Assembly: GCF_023715145.1 (NCBI RefSeq)
Contig: NZ_JAMBNP010000003.1
Coordinates: 534,639 to 598,638 of the forward strand
Length of the DNA stretch: 64,000 nt
Source: Paenibacillus glycanilyticus
Lineage (GTDB): Bacteria > Bacillota > Bacilli > Paenibacillales > Paenibacillaceae
Reading direction: 5' to 3'
Under the pieces are notes generated by a model. That model made no database searches. It saw only the letters and a program-made list of their open reading frames with translations, and was not told the DNA's origin. This document shows, one piece after another, positions 52,338 to 64,000 of this stretch (positions are counted from its first letter, which is position 1; each line of letters begins with the position of its first letter). The position numbers and the translations under genes were made by a program.

Positions 52338-53453
52338 GTGAAACGTAATATGCTTCGCGCAGGAGCCATCGTCCTGGCGGGAGGACTGTTGGTAACCGGT
52401 TCAGCGTTTGCGGCGGGAACGGCAGCAAGTCCCGGAACAATGAAAATGAACGCGACCAAGATTAACGGAGAAGTTTATGTAAAGGCATCATCGCTGACCA
52501 GTACTTTGGGAGGTACGGGGACGTATGACGCATCATCCAAGACCTACTCTTATACTCCGCCAGCAGATGTACCATCCGTTGTTAGCAAAGTATCGCCTTC
52601 CGTTGTAGGAATTATAGGCAAGCCAGCGGATGGGGGCGACCAGCGTTATGTTTTAGCTCATGGGACAGGCGTTATTATGAAGGCCGATGGTTGGATTTTA
52701 ACCAATGCCCATGTCGTGAAGGACATGACCAACATTACTGTCGTAACGGCAGACGGTAAGCAGTACAGCGGGAAAAGAAGCAACGTCGACGAAGTAAGCG
52801 ATCTTGCCCTTGTGAAAATCAACGCAACCAAGCTGCCGGTTGCCAAATTTGCCGCGTCACCGCTGCAAGCCAAAGTTGGCGAGACGGTTATCGCAATCGG
52901 GACGCCAGTGTCCTTCTCGCTTCGTAACACAGCTACAACGGGCGTGCTTAGCGGGATGAACCGCTCGGTATCCTCCTTCTACCGACTGTTGCAGACAGAT
53001 GCAGCGATTAACCCCGGAAACAGCGGCGGCCCTCTTGTGAATATGAAAGGTGAAGTTATCGGCATTAATTCCATGAAGTTTGTGGATGAAGGCATCGATA
53101 ATATTGGCTTTTCCATTCCGATTGATACCGTTTCTTACGTGACGGGTCATTTCTTCAAATACGGTACTGTGAAGCGTTCCTCCCTTGGCATTGGCCTGGA
53201 AGAGAGCTACGCGGCGATTGTTGGTCTGCCGACAGACGACGGTTTAACAGTGACCTCTGTAAAATCGGAATCTGCCAAGAAGCTGGGTATTCAGGTAGGG
53301 GATGTCCTGTATTCCGTTGCGGGAAAACAGATTTCTTCTATTGTTGAATTGAACGAGCTTTTGAAATCGTATTTACCTGGCCAGCAGATTGAGATCACGA
53401 TGATGATTGACGGCGATTTGGTTACCCGTAAACTAACGCTGACTACGGCTTAA
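52338..53453 (+). CDS. HtrA/DegP-type S1C serine protease, secreted or anchored
   Basis: 371 aa from GTG 52338 with GGGAGAG in front; the frame upstream lacks a ribosome-binding site. Signal peptide NMLRAGAIVLAGGLLVTGSAFAAG. A short segment (MKMNATKINGEVYVKASSLTSTLGG...) looks like half a stalk domain. Trypsin-like core with the triad His (TNAHVV), Asp (SDLALVKI) and Ser (NPGNSGGPLV); one PDZ domain at the C-terminus (IGLEESYAAIVGLPTDDGLTVTSVKSESAKKLGIQVGDVLYSVAGKQI). It would degrade or refold misfolded exported proteins. The next gene, 36 bases away, is another exported protein. Confidence 0.9.
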   Translation: MKRNMLRAGAIVLAGGLLVTGSAFAAGTAASPGTMKMNATKINGEVYVKASSLTSTLGGTGTYDASSKTYSYTPPADVPSVVSKVSPSVVGIIGKPADGGDQRYVLAHGTGVIMKADGWILTNAHVVKDMTNITVVTADGKQYSGKRSNVDEVSDLALVKINATKLPVAKFAASPLQAKVGETVIAIGTPVSFSLRNTATTGVLSGMNRSVSSFYRLLQTDAAINPGNSGGPLVNMKGEVIGINSMKFVDEGIDNIGFSIPIDTVSYVTGHFFKYGTVKRSSLGIGLEESYAAIVGLPTDDGLTVTSVKSESAKKLGIQVGDVLYSVAGKQISSIVELNELLKSYLPGQQIEITMMIDGDLVTRKLTLTTA

Positions 53454-53489
53454 TAAGATTATTCATTTATAATAGGGAGAGTAGAGAGA

Positions 53490-55394
53490 ATGAAGATGAA
53501 ACAATTTATGCTCATGCTGTTAGCGGTACTGCTGGTTGCAACCATTGTGCCGGCTGCGGCTTTTGCGGCAGATTCGACGAGTGGAGCAGTAGAAATCCGA
53601 CTCAAGACGAACAGCTCGACGGTTAAGATTAACGGCAAACCATCGACGGTACAGGCTCCTTTCGAAAAAAGCGGAACAACCATGGTACCGCTCAGCGTAA
53701 TTACGAAAGCTTTTGGCGCAAAGCTGAAGCTGCAAGACAACAAAATTATTACCCTTACTTATAACGATAAGACCGTAGTCGTAACGATTGGCAGCAAAAC
53801 CGTAAAAGTAAACGGTAAAGCTCAAACCGTTGCTGTTGCGCCGGTTGTTGTTAAAGGCACTACGATGGTTCCGGTACGTGTCATTGTAGAGACCTTTGGC
53901 GCAAAAATCGGTAAAGATAAAAAGACAAACGAAATCGTAATCACCGGTACTCTTGCTCAATCGGGCAGCAGTAATTCGGGCGGTGGTTCGAATGGTCTGG
54001 ATCCTGACTATGGCAAAACCAAGTTTGGCGACAGCTATCTGGGCTGGACCATGAACTATCCGCCAGGGCTTGCGTTGGTTGCTCAGAGCGATGACGGTAC
54101 CTATGCGGAGTGGGGCAGCACAACTAGCAAATCAAGCGTAATCGTATCGACTGAACATGTATCTGATGTCCTGACAAGCAATGAGATCCGCGATAAAATT
54201 TCCGTGGATTGGATCCTCAGCGATGAAGTAGTTGTCGACAAACGCGCAATTACAGTTAACGGCCAGAGCTTTGAGAAAATGGTGACAAGATCCACAAAAC
54301 AAGGACTGCTGTTCGAATACCGCGCAACACAACAAGGTGAAACCTTCTATTTGGTTATGGTTGGCGTGGTTGGAACAGAGAAGTCGGCTCTTGATCCGTA
54401 CCAATCCTTGCTCGACAGTTTTGTTACTTCCTTCAATAAAGCGGATAACACGATTAAAGATATTACAAAAGTAAAAGACGGCCTTATGTCTATCAATAAT
54501 AAAGAGTTTGGCCTTTCCCTTAAGCTGCCTGCAGGCTGGTATGGCGTTAAAGACAGCACAACCCCTCTGTATGTAAGCGAAGACGGCATTTTCTCCTTTA
54601 CAATCTCTTCCCTGCAATCGGGAGATACAGTGGATCAATGGCTTACTCGCATGCAACAGCAGCTCCACGACGATTTCCTGCCTAATTATATTAAAAATGA
54701 AAAAGTCTCTTCCATTGCTTTGAAAGACGGCAATGCGCAAGTTTTGACCTATGATTACAGCTACGATATGAAAAATTGGGTAACCGTTAATGAAGTTTAC
54801 CTGGTTGTAGGCAACTACCGTTATTCTATTCACTTCACTTATGATACGAGCCTTGGCGCCAAAGGCGATGCGTTGTTTAAGTCTACGATGGGCACGGTAG
54901 ACATCGACACGGCTTATATTGAAAAAAATTACGGTCAAATCGAAGATCAGTACGATAACATCGACCGTACGCAAGTTAAAACGAAAACCAGCAGCAAATA
55001 TGGCTATTCCGTCGATCTTCCGTCTCACTGGCTAGGTGTCGACACCGACTTCAACCAAGAGCAAGTGACCTATGTTGGCGACTATGGCAGCTTGATTATT
55101 CAAGCTTATGAAGATGTTGATGCTGCTACTGCAAACAGAGCCGTTCAGCAAGGACTGCAAAAAGAAGGAATAACGGTCTCCGATACTTCCTCCATCACGG
55201 TGGGCAACTCGACAGTTGGCAAAATTACCATTCATGATGTAGCGGATTCCGGAGTGCCGATTACACAAGTTTTATATTTTGTTCAAAGCAAAGGCAATAC
55301 GCTGTTGTTCGTCTTCACCATTAATGATTCCAACGCAACAACCAGCGCTTTGAACGGCTTTGACAAGATCGTTCAATCCATCAAGATCCAATAA
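53490..55394 (+). CDS. Secreted stalk-domain protein with three repeated beta domains
   Basis: 634 aa. Signal peptide KQFMLMLLAVLLVATIVPAAAFA. Residues ~35-150 form a copper amine oxidase-like 'stalk' domain (MVPLSVITKAFGAKLKL, MVPVRVIVETFGAKIGK). After a Gly/Ser linker come three related ~150-residue modules, each starting with a Tyr/Phe-Gly-hydrophobic strand and a Pro-Gly/Ser-Trp-like turn: GWTMNYPPGLALV, GLSLKLPAGWYGV and GYSVDLPSHWLGV. They resemble PsbP/Mog1-type domains. No catalytic residues stand out. It follows the HtrA-like gene closely and is probably its operon partner; the function is unknown. Confidence 0.8.
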   Translation: MKMKQFMLMLLAVLLVATIVPAAAFAADSTSGAVEIRLKTNSSTVKINGKPSTVQAPFEKSGTTMVPLSVITKAFGAKLKLQDNKIITLTYNDKTVVVTIGSKTVKVNGKAQTVAVAPVVVKGTTMVPVRVIVETFGAKIGKDKKTNEIVITGTLAQSGSSNSGGGSNGLDPDYGKTKFGDSYLGWTMNYPPGLALVAQSDDGTYAEWGSTTSKSSVIVSTEHVSDVLTSNEIRDKISVDWILSDEVVVDKRAITVNGQSFEKMVTRSTKQGLLFEYRATQQGETFYLVMVGVVGTEKSALDPYQSLLDSFVTSFNKADNTIKDITKVKDGLMSINNKEFGLSLKLPAGWYGVKDSTTPLYVSEDGIFSFTISSLQSGDTVDQWLTRMQQQLHDDFLPNYIKNEKVSSIALKDGNAQVLTYDYSYDMKNWVTVNEVYLVVGNYRYSIHFTYDTSLGAKGDALFKSTMGTVDIDTAYIEKNYGQIEDQYDNIDRTQVKTKTSSKYGYSVDLPSHWLGVDTDFNQEQVTYVGDYGSLIIQAYEDVDAATANRAVQQGLQKEGITVSDTSSITVGNSTVGKITIHDVADSGVPITQVLYFVQSKGNTLLFVFTINDSNATTSALNGFDKIVQSIKIQ

Positions 55395-55412
55395 TAGCAA
55401 CGCAAAGTTAAT

Positions 55413-55460
55413 ACAAGAGCCGGTTCTCGCCCAAGAGAATCGGCTTCTTTTCTCTTCCCT
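55413..55460 (+). terminator. Terminator of the protease/stalk-protein operon
   Basis: AAGAGCCGGTTCTC pairs with GAGAATCGGCTTCTTT around GCCCAA, then TTCTCTT. Confidence 0.8.
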
Positions 55461-55542
55461 GCCAGTATTGGGTGGTGGCATCTGATGCCGCGGTTTGTTA
55501 AACTAGCAATAGCAGGTTTACAAATGGAGGAATGAATGTCGA

Positions 55543-58065
55543 ATGACGATTAATATAAAGCGAGAGGATATCGAGCTGCTGGCTCCTGCCGGCGACTGGG
55601 ATTGCATGCGCGCAGCAGTGGCCAACGGCGCGGATGCCATTTTTTTTGGCGTAGAGAAGTTTAATGCCCGTGCCCGCGCGAACAACTTCCGGAGCGAAGA
55701 GCTGCCGGAGATTATGGCGTTTCTTCATACTTACGGAGTGAAAGGTTTTCTGACCTTCAACATTCTCGTATTCGAAGACGAGCTTCGCGACGCGAAGCAA
55801 TTAATAGAGATGTGCATCAATGCAGGCGTGGATGCGGTAATCGTGCAGGACTTGGGTCTTGTGAAAATGATCCGCGAACTATCCCCCGACTTCCCGATTC
55901 ACGGCTCCACTCAAATGACGATTACATCGCCGGAAGCGGTAGAGTTCACGAAGCCTTTTGGCATGGAACGCGTCGTGCTTGGCCGTGAAAATAATCTGAA
56001 GCAAATTCAGAAGATTGGCGAGCAGGCGAAGCTTCCGATGGAAGTATTCGTTCATGGCGCGCTTTGTGTCTCTTATTCCGGCCAATGCTTGACCTCGGAA
56101 ATGTGGGGAGGCCGCTCCGCGAATCGCGGCGAGTGCGCGCAGGCATGCCGTCTTCCTTATGATCTGATGGTAGATGGCGAGCATCAGCCGATGGGCGACG
56201 TGACTTACTTATTATCTCCGAAAGATCTGGCAGCAATCGATCTGATTCCGGAATTAATTCAAGCTGGCGTCACTTCCTTCAAGATTGAAGGCCGCCTGAA
56301 AAGCCCTGAGTATGTCGCTAACGTTGTTAGCAAATACCGCCGCGCGATTGACAGCTATTTTGCCGGTGATTTGACCGGTCCTTCGAAGGAAGAAGTCCGC
56401 GAGCTGCAGCAAAGCTTCTCCCGCGGCTTTACGCATGGCTTCCTGACAGGAACGAACAACAAACAGCTGGTTGACGGAACGTTTCCGAAAAGCCGCGGCG
56501 TCTATCTTGGACGTGTAGAACGTATTCTGCGCGATGCGGTAACGATCCGCCTGGAAGCTCCGCTGAAACGCGGCGACGGTATCGTGTTTGATGCCGGGGA
56601 TCCAACGAAGAAGGAAGAAGGCGGTCGTGTCTACGACCTGCGCCGTCATGGCCAGAAGATCGAAGGCGAAGCGCAAGAGGGTACCCTTCTTGAGCTGGTT
56701 GCCGGACGCAATGACGTAGACCTACGCAAAGTCCATGTCGGAGATAAGATCTGGAAGACCAATGACCCTGCACTCGACAAGCGTCTTCGCGCTACGTTCG
56801 AGACCGAGAAGCCATACCGCGTATTCCCGCTGCATCTGAAAGTAACGGGTGTTGTTGGCGAACCGCTTCGTACCTGGTGGACCGATGTCCAAAAAGGAGT
56901 CACCGTTGCGGTTGAATCCGAGCTTATGCTGGAGCAGGCTAACAAACGTCCGATGGACGCTGCGCTGCTTGAAGACCAGCTTGGCCGTCTTGGCGGCTCG
57001 CTATACCAGCTTGACCACCTTGAGGTTGCGCTTGAAGGCGACCTTATTGTGCCCGTGCGCGAATTGAACCGGATGCGCCGCGAAGCCGTGGAGAAATTGA
57101 GCGGCGAGCGTCCGAAACCGCCTATTTATGTGAAGCATATGATTGATCCTTTGGCTGATGCGCCAAACGCTGCTGCAGCCAAAACATCCAAGCAGCAGGT
57201 ATCTAATCCGAGGCTGACGGCTCTTTGCCGTAACCTGGAGCAAGTTGAAGCAGCTGTTCAAATGGATGTTGAGATGATCTATGCCGATTTTGAATTTATT
57301 AAGCAGTTCCCTGCCGCTATTGAAGTAGCGCGCCGCGCGGGCAAGCCGATTGCGCTGGCTACGCCGCGTATTCATATGCCGGGAGAGAACGGCTACCATG
57401 CGAATATATTGAAGCTTCAGCCGGATGCCGTGCTTGTCCGCAATACCGGTGCTTTGTACTATTACCTGCGTGCACGCGCGGAGAATCCGGGCAAGCCGTT
57501 CCCGAAACTGATCGGGGACTTCTCGCTTAACGTGGCTAATCATAAAGCCGTTGAAGTATTTGCGGATACAGGTCTTGATCTCATTACCCCGTCCTATGAC
57601 CTGAACATTCAGCAAATGGTGGATATGCTCGAGCAATCCGACACTTCCCGCCTGGAGGTTGTTATTCAGCAGCATCTGCCGATGTTCCATACGGAGCATT
57701 GCGTGTACTGTACCTTCATGAGCGAAGGAACGGACTTTACGAACTGCGGACGCCCTTGCGAGGATCACCGCGCATCGCTGCAGGACCGTATCGGCATGTC
57801 CCATCCGGTTCGCGTAGACGAAGGCTGCCGCAATACGGTGTATAACGCGATCGAGCAGTCGGGCGCCGAGTACATCCGCAACTTCATGGAGCTGGGCGTG
57901 CCTTCTTACCGCGTTGAGTTTCTGGAAGAAACACCGGATAAAGTACGTGAAGTGCTTGGTTTGTACCGGGACGCGCTGGATGGCCGAATTACAGGCACGA
58001 AAGTATGGAAAACGTTAAAAGCAACGAACCAGCTCGGCGTAACACGCGGGCAGCTCGTGAAATAA
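55543..58065 (+). CDS. U32 family peptidase (DUF3656-containing, RlhA/YrrO-like)
   Basis: 840 aa. The N-terminal ~300 residues are the U32 TIM barrel (IELLAPAGDWDCMRAAVANGADAIFFGVEKFNARARANNF) with the family signature GALCVSYSGQCLTSEMWGGRSANRGECAQACRLPY. A central DUF3656-like region and a C-terminal second barrel-like part with the cysteine cluster HTEHCVYCTFMSEGTDFTNCGRPC follow. In E. coli, RlhA of this family takes part in 23S rRNA hydroxylation; other members act on tRNA (TrhP), with Fe-S cofactor and prephenate. The peptidase name is historical. The start ATG is 14 bases from GGAGG. Thirteen bases separate it from pcrB. Confidence 0.9.
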   Translation: MTINIKREDIELLAPAGDWDCMRAAVANGADAIFFGVEKFNARARANNFRSEELPEIMAFLHTYGVKGFLTFNILVFEDELRDAKQLIEMCINAGVDAVIVQDLGLVKMIRELSPDFPIHGSTQMTITSPEAVEFTKPFGMERVVLGRENNLKQIQKIGEQAKLPMEVFVHGALCVSYSGQCLTSEMWGGRSANRGECAQACRLPYDLMVDGEHQPMGDVTYLLSPKDLAAIDLIPELIQAGVTSFKIEGRLKSPEYVANVVSKYRRAIDSYFAGDLTGPSKEEVRELQQSFSRGFTHGFLTGTNNKQLVDGTFPKSRGVYLGRVERILRDAVTIRLEAPLKRGDGIVFDAGDPTKKEEGGRVYDLRRHGQKIEGEAQEGTLLELVAGRNDVDLRKVHVGDKIWKTNDPALDKRLRATFETEKPYRVFPLHLKVTGVVGEPLRTWWTDVQKGVTVAVESELMLEQANKRPMDAALLEDQLGRLGGSLYQLDHLEVALEGDLIVPVRELNRMRREAVEKLSGERPKPPIYVKHMIDPLADAPNAAAAKTSKQQVSNPRLTALCRNLEQVEAAVQMDVEMIYADFEFIKQFPAAIEVARRAGKPIALATPRIHMPGENGYHANILKLQPDAVLVRNTGALYYYLRARAENPGKPFPKLIGDFSLNVANHKAVEVFADTGLDLITPSYDLNIQQMVDMLEQSDTSRLEVVIQQHLPMFHTEHCVYCTFMSEGTDFTNCGRPCEDHRASLQDRIGMSHPVRVDEGCRNTVYNAIEQSGAEYIRNFMELGVPSYRVEFLEETPDKVREVLGLYRDALDGRITGTKVWKTLKATNQLGVTRGQLVK

Positions 58066-58078
58066 GGAGAGCCATCGC

Positions 58079-58783
58079 ATGAGTGGAGCATGGTACAGCG
58101 GTTGGAGACATGTGTTCAAATTAGATCCGGAGAAGGAAATCTCGGATGATGCGTTAGATGCCATCTGTATGTCCGGAACCGATGCGATCATTGTTGGCGG
58201 CTCCAGCGGCGTTACGTTTGAAAATACGGTTGATCTCATGGCGCGCATTCGCCGCTATGAGGTTGACTGTGCCCTAGAGGTTTCTACCCTGGACGGAGCG
58301 GTACCCGGATTTGACGGCTATTTCGTCCCGATTGTCCTGAACACGGACAAAGCCGAATGGATTATTGGCCGTCAGATTGAAGGACTGAAGGAATACGGAT
58401 CGTTTGTGCCATGGGAGGAGACCGCTTCGCAGGGCTACATTATTCTCAACAGCGAAGCTACTGCTGCCGTAGTCACGGGTGCCGATACAGAGCTGGACGA
58501 GACGGCTTTGGTGGCCCATGTGCGAATGGGGGCGAGGCTGATGCATCTCCCGGTTATTTATATCGAGTACAGCGGACGATTTGGCGATATGCTGCTGGTC
58601 AAGGCAGCGAAGGAAGCGGCTCAGGGAGCGCAGCTCTTTTACGGCGGAGGCATTCATAACGCGGATACCGCGGCGCAGGCTGCCGAGTATGCCGATACCA
58701 TTGTGGTGGGGAATGTCATTTACAACGACCTGGAAGCAGCTTTGTCCACGGTTAAGGCGGTCCGCGCCGCTGTTCGGGGATGA
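58079..58783 (+). CDS. pcrB: Heptaprenylglyceryl phosphate synthase
   Basis: 234 aa (beta/alpha)8 prenyltransferase that joins heptaprenyl diphosphate to glycerol-1-phosphate, making an archaeal-type ether lipid in Bacillales. Conserved parts: KLDPEKEISDDALDAICMSGTDAIIVGGSSGVTFENTVDLMARI, VIYIEYSGRFGD and LFYGGGIHNADTAAQAAEYADTIVVGNVIY. AAGGAGAG precedes the ATG. As in Bacillus it lies in front of pcrA and ligA, though a terminator and promoter divide them here. Confidence 0.95.
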   Translation: MSGAWYSGWRHVFKLDPEKEISDDALDAICMSGTDAIIVGGSSGVTFENTVDLMARIRRYEVDCALEVSTLDGAVPGFDGYFVPIVLNTDKAEWIIGRQIEGLKEYGSFVPWEETASQGYIILNSEATAAVVTGADTELDETALVAHVRMGARLMHLPVIYIEYSGRFGDMLLVKAAKEAAQGAQLFYGGGIHNADTAAQAAEYADTIVVGNVIYNDLEAALSTVKAVRAAVRG

Positions 58784-58845
58784 ATGGGCAAAGCTTGCGG
58801 GAGCAGGCCGAAGCCAAAGGTTTTCACTAAGAAGTCAGTCAGCGA

Positions 58846-58896
58846 GAGAGCTATTCCGAGAGCGTAATAACGAGCTTTAGGAATAGCTTTTTATTT
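58846..58896 (+). terminator. Terminator of pcrB
   Basis: GAGCTATTCC pairs with GGAATAGCTT across a loop with its own CGAGAGCG/CGAGCTT partial pairing; TTTTTATTT follows. Confidence 0.75.
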
Positions 58897-58901
58897 GCAA
58901 A

Positions 58902-58930
58902 TTGACACAATACGGGCCGTTGTCTACACT
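58902..58930 (+). promoter_or_regulatory. Sigma-A promoter of pcrA-ligA
   Basis: A perfect TTGACA (58902-58907), 17 bases and TACACT (58925-58930). Confidence 0.75.
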
Positions 58931-58985
58931 ATCAGTAAGAAGCGAACACTAATGCGAACAGAACTTATAATTAAGGAGTACATGT

Positions 58986-63403
<4,418 letters not shown>

Positions 63404-63408
63404 GTTAT

Positions 63409-63452
63409 TGCCGATCCGCAGGTCGTGAAACAGGGCCTGCGGCTTTTTATTT
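63409..63452 (+). terminator. Terminator of pcrA-ligA
   Basis: CCGCAGG pairs with CCTGCGG around TCGTGAAACAGGG, followed by CTTTTTATTT. Confidence 0.85.
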
Positions 63453-63485
63453 ATGTCAGAGAAGATTAATGTCATTTATTACAAG

Positions 63486-63514
63486 TTGTATTTCAAATTT
63501 AGACATGATATATT
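63486..63514 (+). promoter_or_regulatory. rrn promoter P1 (candidate)
   Basis: TTGTAT (63486-63491), a 17-bp spacer and TATATT (63509-63514), about 270 bases before the 16S gene. Confidence 0.6.
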
Positions 63515-63591
63515 ATCTCTTGTCGCTTCGGAAGACACGGCATCAACAACCGAAACACATTGAGGCTTTTGAAATAATGTGAAACAAGCTG

Positions 63592-63620
63592 TTGACAAAG
63601 AGTTGAGAAGCTGATAACAT
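63592..63620 (+). promoter_or_regulatory. rrn promoter P2
   Basis: A perfect TTGACA (63592-63597), 17 bases and TAACAT (63615-63620). Downstream, TTCCTTGAAAACTGAACAA (63658-63676) is the leader motif common in Bacillales rrn operons. The rest of the 380-base gap holds promoter P1 and a processing leader and no gene. Confidence 0.75.
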
Positions 63621-63786
63621 AACATCTTGTCACCACGACAAATTGTGACAAACAAGTTCCTTGAAAACTGAACAAATGAATCACGTCGATTCAAACAAGT
63701 TTTAAATAGCTAGTAAAGTTTGAGCAAGTCAAACAAAACCAAGGAGTTTTCGAGGATCGGTATCCATCGATCAAGGAAAACACCAT

Positions 63787-64000
<214 letters not shown>

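Overview
The window looks like a chromosomal segment of a motile, spore-former-type Firmicute of the Paenibacillaceae, most likely Paenibacillus or a close relative. Reasons: the gene order comF - flagellar late genes - secA - prfB, S-layer homology (SLH) and 'stalk' (copper amine oxidase-like) domains on secreted proteins, a DegS/DegU pair, strong Shine-Dalgarno sites and Bacillus-type sigma-A and sigma-D promoters. The genus is an inference; the only 16S rRNA present is its first ~214 bases.

Layout. 1-3.6 kb: 3' end of an SLH surface protein and a secreted phosphodiester glycosidase. 3.6-5.9 kb: degS-degU behind a structured leader. 5.86-7.0 kb: a 125-bp tandem repeat array followed, on the minus strand, by a small VSR/DUF559-type nuclease gene. 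7.2-10.7 kb: a membrane-anchored glycosyltransferase-like protein, comFA and comFC. 10.8-20.9 kb: yvyF-flgM-flgN-flgK-flgL-yviE, fliW-csrA, flagellin, flaG-fliD-fliS-fliT-like. 21-26 kb: cold-shock protein, ribosome hibernation factor, secA, prfB with its programmed frameshift. 26.1-27.0 kb: a YitT-type membrane protein. 27.2-35.5 kb: the whole ornithine/arginine route, argC-J-B-D, argF, argG, argH. 35.5-36.5 kb: a second, frameshifted nuclease gene with its own degenerate repeats. 36.7-44.3 kb: a VanW/G5 protein (minus) and, divergently, ftsE-ftsX-murein hydrolase-ctpB-minJ-like. 44.3-49.4 kb: uvrB-uvrA behind a LexA-like site. 49.6-52 kb: a small membrane protein, an ArsR-type regulator and a TIM-barrel sugar isomerase (minus). 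52.3-55.4 kb: an HtrA-like protease and a stalk-domain protein. 55.5-63.4 kb: a U32 peptidase, pcrB, pcrA, ligA. 63.4-64 kb: rrn promoters and the start of a 16S rRNA gene.

How the genes work together. FliW, CsrA and flagellin form the known homeostatic switch, and the flagellin leader carries the expected CsrA-binding hairpin downstream of a sigma-D promoter. FlgM, FlgN, FliS and FliT supply the anti-sigma and chaperone functions of late flagellar assembly. FtsEX and the adjacent M23 hydrolase are the standard division/elongation autolysin switch. UvrA, UvrB, PcrA and LigA cover nucleotide excision repair from incision to sealing.

Most interesting. (1) Two small nuclease genes about 29 kb apart share one layout: terminator-like hairpin, strong Shine-Dalgarno, nuclease with winged-helix tail, then a repeat array in the 3' flank whose motifs alternate at 52 and 63-73 bp. 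One copy is intact; the other is frameshifted. This may be a self-associated nuclease/repeat element. (2) degS and ftsE, unrelated genes 35 kb apart, have the same ~105-nt leader, with a 20-nt identical core flanked by stems that keep pairing through compensatory changes: a candidate cis-regulatory RNA. (3) A ~150-bp imperfect inverted repeat sits beside the sugar isomerase gene.
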